From: Bullera alba
Lineage: Eukaryota > Basidiomycota > Tremellomycetes > Tremellales > Bulleraceae
NCBI GenBank assembly: GCA_001600095.1
Contig: BCIX01000002.1
Location: 2,294,001 to 2,358,000 of the forward strand
Length of the DNA: 64,000 bases
Reading direction: 5' to 3'
Shown: piece by piece, positions 1 through 11,452 of the stretch
Numbering within the stretch: the stretch's first letter is position 1
Layout of the letters: each line of letters begins with the position of its first letter
The notes under the pieces: generated by a model
The model's database searches: none
What the model was told of the DNA's origin: nothing
The model's input: only the letters and a program-made list of their open reading frames with translations
Translations under genes and position numbers: made by a program

Positions 1-648
1 CTGCCTTTTCATGTGTCAATCTCGCCAATTTCCCGGCTTCCTTCTCATCCATGCTACTCTCCATATTGGCCAACGTCTTTCTGAAATCGTTGAGACCGCT
101 ACCTCCGCCTCCCTTCTCTTCCAACAGCTCCAACGCTCGGAGTCGTAGTCGTCGGTCCTTGTCGGACTCTCCAAACAATCGTATAGGTTGTCCTTTGGCT
201 CTTAGTCTCCGTATACATTCTTCCGGAGAGATGTTGAATGATTCGCCTGCTGGAGCGGGAGAGTCCGTTCGTCCTGGATCTGGAGTGTTGCGAGAGGATC
301 CACCTGGAGAGGACACAGCTAGCTTTGCCAGTGACGAGTTACGAGCTTGTTCAGCCTACAGCCGCATCAGTATCTTGCAATGCTATTGCTACCTCACAAG
401 ATAGAGTGGACGGCTCTCGAGAAGGATCGCGCGTTGCTCACCTCTTTGCGCGCTTTGTACGCCTTGCCTTCAGCTTTCAGAGCCTCTTTCCGCACTGCAT
501 CCTCCATTCGCTTCTTCCGCTCCTCCTCCTCCCTCGCCTTCTCAATGTCTGCCCGTCGCATGTACTTTTTCGCCGGACCATCGCTCGGTCCAGCCTCGAT
601 CTCTAGGGCTTTTCTCTTCGCATTGATCTCTGCTAGTAGGCCTTCCAT
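1..648 (-). CDS. PRP18: Pre-mRNA-splicing factor Prp18, 5' part (cut by window edge)
   Basis: Prp18 is a U5 snRNP-associated factor of the second splicing step. Exon 1 is 648-442 and exon 2 runs from 355 off the left edge, joined by a GTGAGC...GTAG intron in phase 0. The N-terminus (MEGLLAEINAKRKALE) and a charged KKY-RRADIEKAREEEERKK stretch match the Prp18 start. Exon 2 carries the SFM/PRP4-like segment with ISPEECIRRLRAKGQPIRLFGE, the family hallmark. The conserved C-terminal Prp18 domain lies outside the window. The ATG at 648 is the first in frame. It shares a roughly 360-nt divergent promoter with MMS2. Confidence 0.9.
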
Positions 649-1010
649 CTTGTTGGTATGTCCGTGGAGTTAGTGAGCCTCCGTCGCTGAGCCGGTGAGC
701 GGTACTGTACTTGACAAAAGTTGGACTCCAGTTGCAGTCGACGTTCAAGCAAGCTGAAACGGATTGGTTGTTTTGCCACTTTGAGAGTTGACCGTTCCTG
801 AACCTGGTGGATTTGATTCCGCTCACTGACAACTATCGTCACCAGCAGCCAGCGTAACTGCAAGCAGACGGGTGAACGCTATGAACTCGGTATAACCTCA
901 CTCGTTTACTTGCTTGTCCAACATTGAGCTATCACACACACAGCGGTTGAGATTCTACAGCAGAGTTCTAGCAGTGTTGTTTCAAGCCGGAACTATAGCC
1001 ATTCCACGCC
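649..1010. promoter_or_regulatory. Divergent promoter PRP18/MMS2
   Basis: This 362-nt gap lies between the start codons of two divergent genes and must hold both leaders and promoters. Overlapping open frames on the minus strand here have no family resemblance. No TATA box or clear operator was recognised. Confidence 0.5.
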
Positions 1011-1749
1011 ATGGCTAAAGGTATGTCAGACGACCGCTTGGTCCCCCGCGCAATCCCCGGACTGACCTCTTTTTCCAGTCCCAAGAAGCTTCAGGCTGCT
1101 GTCTGAGCTAGAGCACGGAGAGAAGGGTATCGGAGATGGAAGCTGCAGTTATGGTCTAAAGGTCAGCTTATCGTAATCTTCGAAGACACTCGGCGATCCA
1201 GCTGTTGACGAAGCAACAGGACGGCGACGATATCGCCATGTACGAATGGAACGGGACGATCATCGGGCCCCCTCATTCGGCATACGAGAACCGTATCTTC
1301 TCGCTGAGTATCTACTGCGGAGACAAGTACCCAGGCGAGTCCACCCCATACATAATATACATAAGAGGTGTCCAACTGACAAACAAGTAGATGTCCCACC
1401 CCTTGTCAAGTTTGAGAGCAGAGTCAACCTCCCAAGTGTAGACCAGAATGGACTGGTAGGTGCACACAGTCTCGGCACAGTAGAAAAAATTGGCGTTAAA
1501 CACCTCTGTTAGGTCAACTTTGCCCGCATTGCCTCGATCAGTCAATGGAAGAGAGATTTCACACTCGAAACGATCCTCGTGGAGATCAGGCGGTGAGCTA
1601 AAGCATTTCCATGCAGCTCCAGCAGCGCGCTGAAAGAATCCCATAGTGACATGGCCTCCCCCGCCAACCGAAAGCAACCCCAACCACCCGAGTTCTCCGA
1701 GTTTCCCCCACTCGACCTCTCCGAGCTGGCCAGGCAGCGAAGAGTCTAA
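1011..1749 (+). CDS. MMS2: Ubiquitin-conjugating enzyme variant Mms2/Uev1
   Basis: Catalytically inactive E2 variant that pairs with Ubc13 to build K63-linked ubiquitin chains in error-free DNA-damage tolerance. Six exons: 1011-1020, 1079-1161, 1220-1334, 1391-1455, 1513-1592, 1647-1749. The joined product starts [20 protein letters not shown], has [16 protein letters not shown], then DVPPLVKF and [20 protein letters not shown], all diagnostic of UEVs. The catalytic cysteine of true E2s is absent, as expected. Length is about 151 aa, normal for the family. The third intron begins with GC instead of GT. An alternative acceptor at 1201 for the second intron would add six residues, but 1219 gives a better fit and lies 11 nt after a TTGAC branch point. 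Confidence 0.93.
1335..1390 (+). other. GC-AG intron in MMS2
   Basis: The donor reads CCAG/GCGAGT and the acceptor TAG/ATGTCC. Only this junction keeps the conserved [10 protein letters not shown] reading. The nearby GT at 1340 would shift the frame. Confidence 0.75.
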
Positions 1750-2648
1750 ACCCGAGATCAAGTTGCCCCTGCGCTAGTACGCGCGCGGGGATGATTGCAG
1801 AGTAGAAGATGACGAGAGGGAGCGGTATGAGGTATACGCCTGGACTCAATTTTCGTGTTCTCCTGGTCTCAACGCGCATCCTTCCAGCTCATGACCCCAT
1901 GCAGATCGTACAAAGTCAGTCATCGATAAGGGGAGACTTCGTCTTCGCGGACGGAAGGACGGGCATCCCTGATGAAGATGGTTATGACGCCAGCGGAATG
2001 CGGCTGTGGCCGTGCACGGCCGGTAGCTCAAAGCTCCTTTGATACGAGAAGCTCGAGGGCGAGGTACATCCTTCTGACCTTGAAACGCTGCCTTTCTTAC
2101 AGGTCGACGTCATCCGCACTTCTTAAACTCAACATTGGACCCATTGATCACATGCCTCGAACAAAAGAAGACGCCAAAGGACACGACTTCCTCTTCGTGT
2201 GGCCTTTGAAACGAGATCGCCATGGCTGCTTCGTATCTCGCCGGCAACACTCGGCTTTCAAGGATCGGCACCTCGGACCCACTTTGCATAAGTCCAGAAC
2301 CCAAGGCGATCGAATGAGACGTACAAAGGACCAATAGAGATCGGTGGGACGGATGTGGAGTCTGTGGGATATTGCCCAAAGGACCCCTTGGGCTCAATCC
2401 CATCAAATCCGTCGAGATGAAACGAGCAGGGCGTACAATGGTAGGGTATGCGTACAGAGCCTTCCGGTTCCACAGACATGGTCTTGATAATGTAGAGACT
2501 GGCGATTTACCTTCTCACAAGATCCTACAAGCATAGGGAACGCTGGACCGTGACCTTGACCCAGATCACCGATTTCAGACAGCCAGACTTCACTCCATTC
2601 ACCACGAAGACGCTCAGGTAGCGCCACCGACCCTTTAACCCAGACAGC
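1750..2648. other. Intergenic stretch with no supported gene
   Basis: About 900 nt between two plus-strand genes. A plus-strand reading frame near 1809-2042 has a GYDASGMRLWP stretch and is followed by intron-like signals near 2065-2102 (GTACATCC...CTTACAG). It stops quickly and no full domain follows. It may be a leader of the downstream gene or a decayed gene. The rest shows nothing recognisable. Confidence 0.4.
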
Positions 2649-5099
2649 ATGTTTGCCACGACAGACTCCGTGATGCCGGATGTTCGACCGCCAAAGTCTC
2701 CCAAGCGATTCTTCTCATCGCCCTTCTCGCCAATCAAGCAGCTTGCCTCATTACCCCCTCTCCCTCCGCTTCCCAACCTCAGTTTCTCCCCCAATACCGA
2801 CGACTCCCCTTCATCCTATCCTTACGCTACGTACGCCTACTCGCCGGCCTCGCCGCCGGCCGCCAAATCGAAGAAACCCTCGTTTCCAAGTTATGAAAAG
2901 GTCTCCAGTCGGAACAATCGAAAATCCCATAATCCCCACCCAAGCTTCTCCTCCTTCGGCTCGGCTGGGTCTATCAATGGTACACTCGAAAGCGCCCTAG
3001 TCCACAGCTATCAACCTACCGCCTACAAAAAGCCCAATCAGCAGTCGCACAACTTGGATCAGACGATTTTGGGCTCTGGGGCACAAGTGGTCAGAAGACC
3101 ATCCGACGCTCTGAGAGGGATCTCGGGGCCAAAGCGGCCAGAGAGGGGGAGAGAGGTAGTGCATCCTTTCACGGCCGGTTTCCCGGCGTATGACTCGCAA
3201 ACATCGACTCCGAATGAATCGACAGAAGAGTTCAACATCACTGCCGACCACACGGAGTCTCTTCAAGGAGAGATGGTCACTTCGGGGAGCAGTAATGGGG
3301 AGGGATACCCCGAGAGTAGTGGTAGCAAGAAGCCATCGATGTCGTCGTTGAAGAGCAAGTCTAGTCAAAGGAGCCTGGCGCCCGTGCCCCCCGGTAGACC
3401 ATATGGCCATTCATACACCGCTTCCACGGCCGCGATTCACCACTACAAAATGGCAGAAAACGATTTCAACACTGCGAGCAAGGGTTACAAAGGAAGTGTT
3501 GATGACGGTGGATACCTGGTCCATTCGAAATCAAAGTCCAGCCTGTCGAGTACGACATCGAGCGATTCCTACACCGATCTCAAGTCACCTTTCAAGAGCC
3601 AAATCAAGGAGGCCACAGACTATACCGGTACCGCTCCGAACAGATATGATCGTCAGAGCAGGCAGGAGAAACGACTCACCTACAAGACCGATACGAGGAC
3701 AAAGTCGGATTACTCTCAGGCCGCCAATACGGACAGCGCGTACTCCACCTTGTCTACCAGTTCTACCGACACGCCAGGTATGACACCCCGTACGCCCGAC
3801 ACGCCCTACACCCCCATCATGCCCGTGCACGAGGGTGCTTCTTCTATATACCCCCAAAGTGGGGGTCTACTCAGTGGCACTGAAGCCATCGAACAGACGC
3901 CAGCTAGACCTCTGAGGCCGCAGCAGAGTTTGGGCAGTTTGAACAATACTCGAATATCCACCACGCCATTCGATCCTTTCGCCAGCAGCCACCTGGAGCA
4001 CGGCCGGGAGAGGAGCAATAATCGCAAGTCGTACCATACCGAGAAGACGATCACGCCTCATAATCGCCAAACGTACGATACGCACAAGGCCCCCTTGGAC
4101 AAGGATGAGCTGAGAGCACTGCGGAGAACTACAATCAGACCTCCACCAAAAGTACCACCTCCGTCGACGCCCGTGGTTGGTGATTATCCCACGGTGCCAT
4201 TCTCAGCCACGCTGCTGTCCAAGACGACCAGGGCGAGCCCGACAACGGAGTCGGAATGCCTTGTCACCCTGCAATTCAGCTACGATCTGGATTCTGATCG
4301 ATCACGAGGGCCGAAAGATGGGAAACAGGATAGAGGCGGGGCTAGCAGTGTGATCCTGCCGTGGTCGGTGTTGCAGCAGGTTCCGGGCAATTTGACGAAT
4401 TTCCTCAGGAAACACTTGGATGAGCCTCTGGAAGAGGAGCCACCTCGGCCAGAGTTGACGGACGGGAGTAGTGCCGAGGAGAGCGAGTTGGAATCTGTTT
4501 ACGGTCTAACGGCTCTGCTGAGGTGAGTCACATTCAGGATGTCAGTGCAAGCTAGGATGCTGACATGTTTGCGATACAGGGATGAATACCTGAAATCAAT
4601 GTTCATCGCCGATACGTCAGCCATGAGCTTTCTCGATGCTCCTCCCACACCGGTGGTATCAGCCAAGTCCACGGTCGGTCAGCGGAACAGCCTGGGTGGG
4701 AGCAGGAAACGCGCCACGACTAGAAATCAATACACCCAGAAAGAGCAGTATCCCTCTCCGTCATCGACATTCACCTCCCCGGCACTCAACAGGGCAGGAA
4801 CGCTGCCTCTGAATGTTCGGAGGAAGAAAGTACAACTGTCTTTGGATCCAGTGGAGGCGGATGGCGGAGGGGTGATTACAGAGGTCAAGGTGTTGTTGTC
4901 GCGGGATGCCGGAGTGTATCAATACATCACGGCGAGATTGCTCTCGGGCACATTCCCGAGGAACTTGGTGGGAAGCAAGAGGCGAGAGGTTAGAGAGGAA
5001 TGTAGATGGCTGGGAATGGGAGTGCTAGAGGAGGAACTCGAATTACCGGCACCGAGAGAGAAGAGTATGGTGTTCAAGGGCGGTAGGGGATATATCTAG
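2649..5099 (+). CDS. Long disordered protein with BTB/T1-like C-terminal region
   Basis: Two exons, 2649-4522 and 4580-5099, give 797 aa. The first 500 or so residues are rich in Ser, Pro, Thr and Lys with no fold visible. The C-terminal part has VTLQFSYDLDSD, then SSVILPWSVLQQVP, and after a linker VKVLLSRDAGVYQYITARL and REVREECRWLGMGVLEEE. That order resembles a KCTD/potassium-channel T1-type BTB domain interrupted by a roughly 110-150 residue disordered insert. The BTB call is an inference from pattern, not from a search. The intron has a GTGAGT donor and a GCTGAC branch point. No specific function is proposed; adaptor or scaffold roles are typical of BTB proteins. Confidence 0.75.
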
Positions 5100-5598
5100 T
5101 GCGAGTGACTAGGCTTGGAGTTCTGTCGTCATGTATCACTTGATGCGCACTGCAGTCTTGAACACCAATAGTAACGACTAGCCATGGGTAACAGAGAGAC
5201 AAGGCGGTCCCGTCGATCCCGTCGGCAATGTATGGTGCTTGCCGTCGGCGAAAATGCGTTTCTTCGGTCACTCCGAACGCTGTGCCCGCGGATGACGAGG
5301 TCACTCCAACGCATAGTCGTCTCCACTCTGAGCGCTTATCAAGACAGACCTCGTCTAGTGCTCGTGTAGAGTACTCCCTCAACGTTCAACTCCACTCCCA
5401 TTGTCGTCTTGAGAAAACTCGAGGGCATACGTATTGGACGTATTGGACTGCGCAGATCACCGCTTGGGAACTCTCGGCGTTGGCTTTAAATAGGACCGAG
5501 CGTCGACATTACATTTGGCCCCACTCTTCGCATCCCAACCGTCCACCTCAACATCCAAGAGAGAGGAGTAGCCACTGAAATAGCAATACACTTGTATA
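5100..5598. other. Intergenic/promoter of YSC84-like gene
   Basis: About 500 nt between the BTB-like gene and the YSC84-like gene, both on the plus strand. Short open frames on both strands show no recognisable protein. It is assumed to hold the 3' UTR of the first gene and the promoter of the second. Confidence 0.4.
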
Positions 5599-8089
5599 AT
5601 GGGCTTCAACTCTCCTATACCAGGTACGCAGACATGCTTGCCTCGAGGTCGACTCACTGACTGATCAACCGCAGTCCGTTTGCCGGACGAATGCAGGAAA
5701 GCAGCGAAGATCCGTGAGTGCAGTCGACGCTGGGGCCAAATACCCTAGTCTGGCGTGAGAGGAGGAGGCTGAAATGTGGTGCTAGTGAAAAGCTTCGTGG
5801 GCTCTAAGAACGATGGACTGGACAAGGTGAGCTGATGATCCCGTGTGAAAGCACCAGGACTCTATGGCACGATATTTGGGCTCCGCTCGTATTTGTCGAT
5901 CATTCTGGACCTCACCCTTGTCATCCAAGAGTCTGGTCACAGCGACTCATGCTGATCTCATGTCTAGGTCATTCCTCGATCTGTGCTCGAGCGAGCGGCC
6001 GGGTTCGCCATCTTCACCGTGGTCAAAGCTGGCTTCGTATTCACCGCCCGAGCGGGATCGGGGATCGTTATTGCCAGATTGGACGATGGCTGTGAGTGTC
6101 AAAGTGTGATACCAAGGGGTGACTACATGAGGGCTGATGGTAACCTTAGCGTGGTCACCGCCTAGTGCGATTGGTCTCGGAGGTGTAGGGTTCGGTGGGC
6201 AAGCCGGTGCAGAGTGAGTTGGGTCGAGGACTGTCGACTGGCCAGATGACTGAAGTCCTGACTTTAGGGTCACAGACTTCCTGATCGTGCTCAACGTGAG
6301 TCACAAGCTCGATGGGTTATGAACGCCGGGCGCTGACTCTGCTCAGTCCCGCAGTGCCGTCGCCTCATTCATGTCCGCTGGTTCTCTCACGTTGGGCGGA
6401 AACCTGTCCGTCGCCGTCGGCCCATTGGGTCGTAATGCCGAAGGGTCCGGCGCCGTCAGCTCGAAAGGCAAAGTCGCAGCAATGTACTCTTACTCGAAGA
6501 CGAAAGGGCTATTTGGCGGTGTATCCGTGGAAGGATCGGTGATTGTCGAAAGACAGGATGCCAACCGATTGGCCTACGGTGGAGACGGCTTGTCCGTCAA
6601 ACAAATTCTCAGTGGACAGTTCGACCCACCCGATTGGGCGGATATCCTGATTCACGAGCTGGAACGATGTACTGGTGGAGGACACACTGCGACCAATTGG
6701 AAGACTCAGGACGACTGGAAGACCCAGGCCGACGAAGGTGAAGATTCACCTTGGGGACGAAGTGGCCGAGAATCACCACTGCAACCCCCCTCGAAGAAGT
6801 ACAGGGATAGAAGCGGGAGTGGAGCATCCCAGGGCTCGGGATATCTGTTCGGTGAAAGCAGTGGCGCTGCTGGTGGTTCAACTCCGCCCCGGAAACCAGC
6901 TGCGAGCAGGAGTCGAGCTTCGAGTCTCCTTGGACCTTTACCCGGCGCCGGAGGTGACGACAAAGGCAGAGGCAGTCCCAGACCCAGTGTGAACAAGCGT
7001 TCGAGTTCTTTCAACCCATTCTCATCCAATGGAAAAGGCAACCCCGACAAGATACTCCCCTCCAGCGAGACCTACAACGCCGGCATGACCTGGGACTCGG
7101 ACGGACCCGCTGGATCAAACTCTACGGGCTTTGACGGGCCCAGAGCGAGAAGTGGTTCCAATCCCCTTCGCGGTGGTTTCACCAGGAGCGACTCGAACCG
7201 GGGGGCGGATCTGCTGCGAGACTGGGACGAAGGGGAGGAGGAGTCACCCTGGAAGAACGGGCTGGGCGGGGACAAGAAGCCGAAATCGAGTCAGGGGGAG
7301 AATGATCTCTTGGGCAAATGGACTGCTGGGGATAAAGGCATTACACCATCTTTCGCCTCTGCCGGCAATCTCAGCACCAACAACTACACCTCGACGCGAA
7401 GTCCCAACCGGAGTCGGAGCGGTTCCAAGTCTCAGCCTATCCGGGATATACCCGAAGACGAATACGTCCCGTTCGAGACGGTATCCCGGTTCGCGCAGAT
7501 GAAGCTGAATGGTTCGAATGGTCGAGGACAAAATCGATTCGACGAAAGGCCCATGGAGGAAGTATCTCCATTTGGAGCGGACGCGCAGGAACGACGACCA
7601 TTTGACGATTATCAACCCAAATCGCATGGTCGAAACGTCTCGTCGTCCAGCTTCGGCAGGGGTCAGGGCGAGAGTCCGAGGAGAGATCGATCTGATAATT
7701 CCAGATATGGACAGTACGACGTTCCCGAACCGCAAGATAGGCAATCTCGATATGCGGATACGCCCAAGCCCAACCTCCAACTACGACACGGTCTGAGTGA
7801 TTCCGAAGTCGCCGATACAGGTTTCGCCAGAGCGGTAGCATTGTTCGACTTTGCCAAAGCCCAATCCGGCGATCTCGGCTTCAAGAAGGGCCAAGTGGTA
7901 GTGGTGATGGACAAAGTGGGGGAAAGTGGCGAGTGGTGGAAAGGCCATCTGACAGAGGGTAATTCCGGGGTGGGTATTTTCCCCAGCAACTACGTCGAGG
8001 TGTTGCACTTGCCAAAATCCGACGAACTCAAGGGTGGTGTCAGATGGAGCGAGCTGAAGGCGAGGATGGCTAGCCTGCCGTTCGACTAG
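5599..8089 (+). CDS. YSC84: Ysc84/Lsb3-type SYLF plus SH3 protein
   Basis: Endocytic actin-patch protein: the SYLF domain binds lipid and actin, and the SH3 domain binds Las17-type proline-rich partners. Seven exons: 5599-5623, 5675-5713, 5786-5826, 5968-6091, 6150-6213, 6268-6295, 6347-8089, giving 687 aa. The SYLF domain occupies roughly residues 1-225 (VIPRSVLERAAGFAIFTVVK, AGSGIVIARL, LGGVGFGGQAGAE, KGLFGGVSVEGS). A long disordered Ser/Arg/Gly-rich linker of about 380 residues follows. A C-terminal SH3 (ARAVALFDFAKAQSGDLGF, EWWKGHL, GIFPSNYVEV) ends near the stop. The linker is much longer than in the yeast proteins. The 141-nt third intron is longer than its neighbours. Confidence 0.93.
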
Positions 8090-8292
8090 GCGGGGTAGGA
8101 TGGAGTCAGGGCGAGAGGGGGGGTCCACTGCTCATTGTTTTAAAATTGTGCGACTCATGATGGCTGCCAGCTTGATTAGTTGTTTTGCATGTAAGATATA
8201 CGCTATGTTGCTCGCTCCATACTTGTTTTCCGAGAAAGATGTACAACATGTCGTCTCGTCTGCGATCCGTCCCGCCGATCTTGGCGAAAATC

Positions 8293-9022
8293 TTAGAAGA
8301 GACACGCTCCGAGGTCAAAACACAGCAAGGCACCACAGCAGGCGGCTAAGCAATGTGGTCAGCTGAGATCTATCTGCGATATTCCGATCATCCGAGCTGC
8401 GCATCGTCGTCCTCCGACCTCTTGCGCAGGTGCACATGGTTGGGAGAGCTGACGAGGGATCCGGCTTCTCCCCGCTCGTCCCTAAGCGCCACGCAAACGC
8501 TCCACTCACCTAGACAACCCGCACCACCTGCAGCGGCTCCTGCACCGCCCGAAGGCCGACTCTGGACATAGACCGGCTGCTGCTGTTGCTGATATCCGCC
8601 CCCGTAACCCATTTGCTGCTGGCCACTGTAACCGGGATTAGCTCGTCCAATTGCTCTGTCGTCCTCAGCCCCCCCGGCTCGATATCTTGAACAAACAAGG
8701 AGCGTGAGGACCGGGTGGCTGCGGGGCTGGACTCACTAGTAGCCACCGTTCTGAGGCTGTCCGTAGCCTCCTGGTGCGCCTTGACCGTATCCCCCTTGAC
8801 CGCCGTGGTTCTGGTATCCTTGAGGCATAGAGGCCACTGGGTACCATTTACCATCTGACTCTTCGGTCAGCTAGACTGCACTCGGGATGGGAAGCTGCAC
8901 GTACCTGAGGCCTGGTACATCTCCTGGTTGGGTGGTTGCTGCTGCAGAAGGTCAGTGTCGGTGAGCAAGATTATTGGAGAGGAGATGAGCAGGCGACTCA
9001 CGTTTCCGTATTGTTTGTCCAT
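8293..9022 (-). CDS. CYSTM-domain small membrane protein, copy A
   Basis: Five exons: 9022-9002, 8941-8905, 8854-8737, 8625-8510, 8345-8293, giving 114 aa. Order: a short polar start with NQEMYQAS, a DGKWYP segment, a Gly/Gln/Tyr-rich middle, PVYVQSRPSGGAG, and a C-terminal cysteine-rich transmembrane module (GCLGAACCGALLCFDLGACLF). The last part is the CYSTM pattern, known from tail-anchored stress-response proteins of eukaryotes. It forms a tandem pair with 9462-9964, which has the same exon number, phases and order. Its 3' end faces YSC84 across about 200 nt. The biochemical function is unknown; a role in membrane or metal stress is only inferred from the family. Confidence 0.85.
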
Positions 9023-9461
9023 GGTGGATGAGGTTGACGATGGATGTGACTTTGCGGAGGTGAGTGATGTAGCGTTTGGTTGAAGTGATGATGAGAACGA
9101 TGAGTTGTAGTGTGGAGTCAAGAATCAATGTTGTCAGGTAGAATCGCAGCAGGCGATCGTCGTCACTCGTCACTGCGCTCCGCCCCAGTGCTATTTTTAG
9201 GTGTTCAAAGGAGGATGCGAGTTGGGTGGCGACGGCGAATCAAAATTAGGATGGTGATGCATCGGCTGTGCAGCGAACTGCCTTCGTGTTTCTAGCTGTT
9301 TCCTTTCCCATCTCATCTCTTGCAACCTCGCCTGATCCTCGATCCTCGGCCGCGTACGGTCCCGGCATTATCCATCCATTACAACTGTGTGGTATCTCCT
9401 TTCCTTGGGTATCAACTTCGAAATCGTCTTTCTGATCGCCGGCTTCGGATTAGGTCTCGCA
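9023..9461. other. Spacer between CYSTM copies
   Basis: About 440 nt holding the 3' end of copy B and the promoter of copy A. No gene is seen. A pyrimidine-rich stretch lies at about 9290-9345. Confidence 0.4.
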
Positions 9462-9964
9462 CTAGAACATGCAAGCACCGAGGTTGAAACACAGCAGGGC
9501 ACCACAACAAGCGGCTACAGATCAGGTATCAGCGGTCGTCACTCATACATGGAAAATATCGCTGTACTCACCTAGACCTGCGCCGGCGCCGGCACCTGCT
9601 CCGCCGCCGGGACGCTGTTGGACGTACACCTGTTGAGGCTGATGTTGTCCGCCATATCCCATCTGCTGTTGGCCACTGAGCAAAGTCAGTATAGTGGAAT
9701 TACGAAGGATGGATAGGAGGACTCACTAATACTGCTGTTGCTGACCGTATGGCTGACCGTAGGATTGCTGTTGTTGACCTTGCCAATTCTGTGGCATTTG
9801 CGCCTTGGGGTACCATTTACCATCTTAACCAATCAGCTCAAGATACTGACATCCACACGGGATGGTACTCACCGGAAGCTTGGTACATCTCCTGGTTGTG
9901 ATTCTGCTGCGGATCATCAGCTCATACCCCGCTGAACCTCAAGGGCGACACTCACCTTGTCCAT
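9462..9964 (-). CDS. CYSTM-domain small membrane protein, copy B
   Basis: Five exons: 9964-9956, 9906-9873, 9823-9727, 9675-9572, 9514-9462, giving 98 aa. It has NQEMYQAS, DGKWYPKAQMPQ, a Gln-rich middle, YGQQQMGYGG, VYVQQRPGGGAGAGAG and a C-terminal CYSTM helix with AACCGALLCFNLGACMF. Sequence and gene structure parallel copy A, so the two arose by tandem duplication. The Gly/Gln middle is shorter and the first exon encodes only MDK. Both copies end in a helix close to the C-terminus, consistent with tail anchoring. Confidence 0.85.
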
Positions 9965-10624
9965 GTTGAAACTAGCCTTGGATGGTAGTAGGTATATGTA
10001 GCGGTGGCAAGTAGCAATGCAAAGTTGTGAAGGACCGGTGGAGTTGGACGATCTCAGACTTTATATCATGACGTCTGGCGATCTGTACCAATGCTCGCCG
10101 CTCACCGGCTCACCGTTGTGGTCATCACCGTGGCACCGCCCGCCAGCGTCCCAGCACTGCTTGACGCCAAGACCGTCTCTCGCCAAGCCTCCTCCCCGCC
10201 GCAAGTTAGGCGCGCTCGAGTGCCATCTTCCAAATGCGCGCCTGAAAAAGGCTGAGAGCATGTGAGCCTAGAAAGACAATAAGGATCTGGGCGTGCCTGG
10301 ATCTGTTTAAGCTTGTCCCGCAACCACTCCGCATCCATTCTGGTCGGTTCAAGTTGGAACTGGATGCATCTCCTCAGTCTCCTCCTAGTATCCGAGCTCT
10401 CGAGTGCCCAACGACCCAGAATCTCAGGCTAGAGTCGCTACACAGCCCTCAAAGAGCACCATAGGGCAAGTCGCCTCGGGCCGAGCCCATTGTACACCAT
10501 CTACACACCCTCATTCAACAATACTCAGTTGCCCACCAGACTGGTCCCTGAGCACGCTCATTCACCTACAACGTCAAGCACTCGATACCACCCTCTCCGA
10601 ACACCCATCCAGTACACTCACGCT
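9965..10624. promoter_or_regulatory. Divergent promoter, CYSTM copy B / G-gamma
   Basis: 660 nt between divergent start codons. Open frames upstream of the G-gamma ATG (for example from 10490) run in frame with it but look like leader. No known motif was recognised. Confidence 0.4.
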
Positions 10625-11099
10625 ATGATCACCACACGACCACACAAGCAGTCAATGGCGGAGCTCAAGCTCCGTCGTCTGACGGAACACAATCAACGCC
10701 TGAGGGAGGAGTTGACTCGACCCCGTATCAGAGTCAGCGAGGCAAGCGTGACGTGAGTCCGAGCGGCGTAGCCACGCGCATATTCTTATTCGATGCTCTC
10801 TTGAAGAGTTTGTTCTCTTCCCTGAGGAGTAACGAGCTACAGTTTTAGCAGAGTTGGCTGACGATTACCTCAGGTTGATCCGTTATTGCACCTCGACCAA
10901 GGACCCAATGGTGAGTCACCCCTCCACATCCGTCACCCCGCATCACTGAACAGGCGTTTTAGTTGCCATCGGTTTGGGGACCTCCTGGGAAGAACGAGGA
11001 TCCATACGCCCCGCCAGAGCAGAACGGCTGTTGTTCCAGTGAGCATTGACCCAGTCCTGGATGTGAAGAGCGAAGCTGATCTGTCTTGTAGTCGCTTGA
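10625..11099 (+). CDS. STE18: Heterotrimeric G-protein gamma subunit
   Basis: Four exons: 10625-10752, 10874-10910, 10963-11038, 11092-11099, giving 82 aa, the usual size. The GGL core is clear: [20 protein letters not shown], a short helix, then [12 protein letters not shown] and [19 protein letters not shown]. The last exon adds only two and two-thirds codons and creates a C-terminal CCSIA, a CaaX box (CSIA) preceded by a cysteine that could be palmitoylated. Without that final splice the frame would read on to a non-CaaX end. Fungal gamma subunits pair with Ste4-type beta subunits in pheromone or nutrient signalling at the plasma membrane. The ATG at 10625 is chosen because [10 protein letters not shown] resembles fungal gamma starts; ATG at 10655 is possible. 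Confidence 0.92.
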
Positions 11100-11452
11100 T
11101 CGGACGTCACGAGCCCTCTCGCAACGAGCACGGCCTTCTGCACGCCAACACGCTTTCCATTGCTCTCATACCCGACTTAGACTATTGTAATAGTACTACA
11201 CCTCGTCATCGACCACCTCTGCCACCCTGTACTTCATTTTGGTCCCTTGACATGCATACCAGTAACATATCTAGGCTGGTTCGTCTATCGTGGTCTGCTC
11301 TCTCCTCGAAGTTTTGACGCTCGAAAAGGCTCTCGACGTTTGATCACCCGGACCATCCCCTGTCCCGCTGTTACTGCGAGGCGTGTAGCCGTGAGTATGG
11401 GCCTCAGACTCTCTCGCCGCAGGTGTGTATTGGAGTGACATATAGTTGCCGC
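11100..11452. other. Convergent 3' gap, G-gamma / SDR
   Basis: About 350 nt between the ends of two convergent genes. Nothing coding is recognised. Confidence 0.4.

Noticed and set aside
1162..1201. 40-nt second intron in MMS2
   Set aside because: It would insert LLTKQQ before the conserved DGDD segment. The 1219 acceptor follows a TTGAC branch point and fits the family better.
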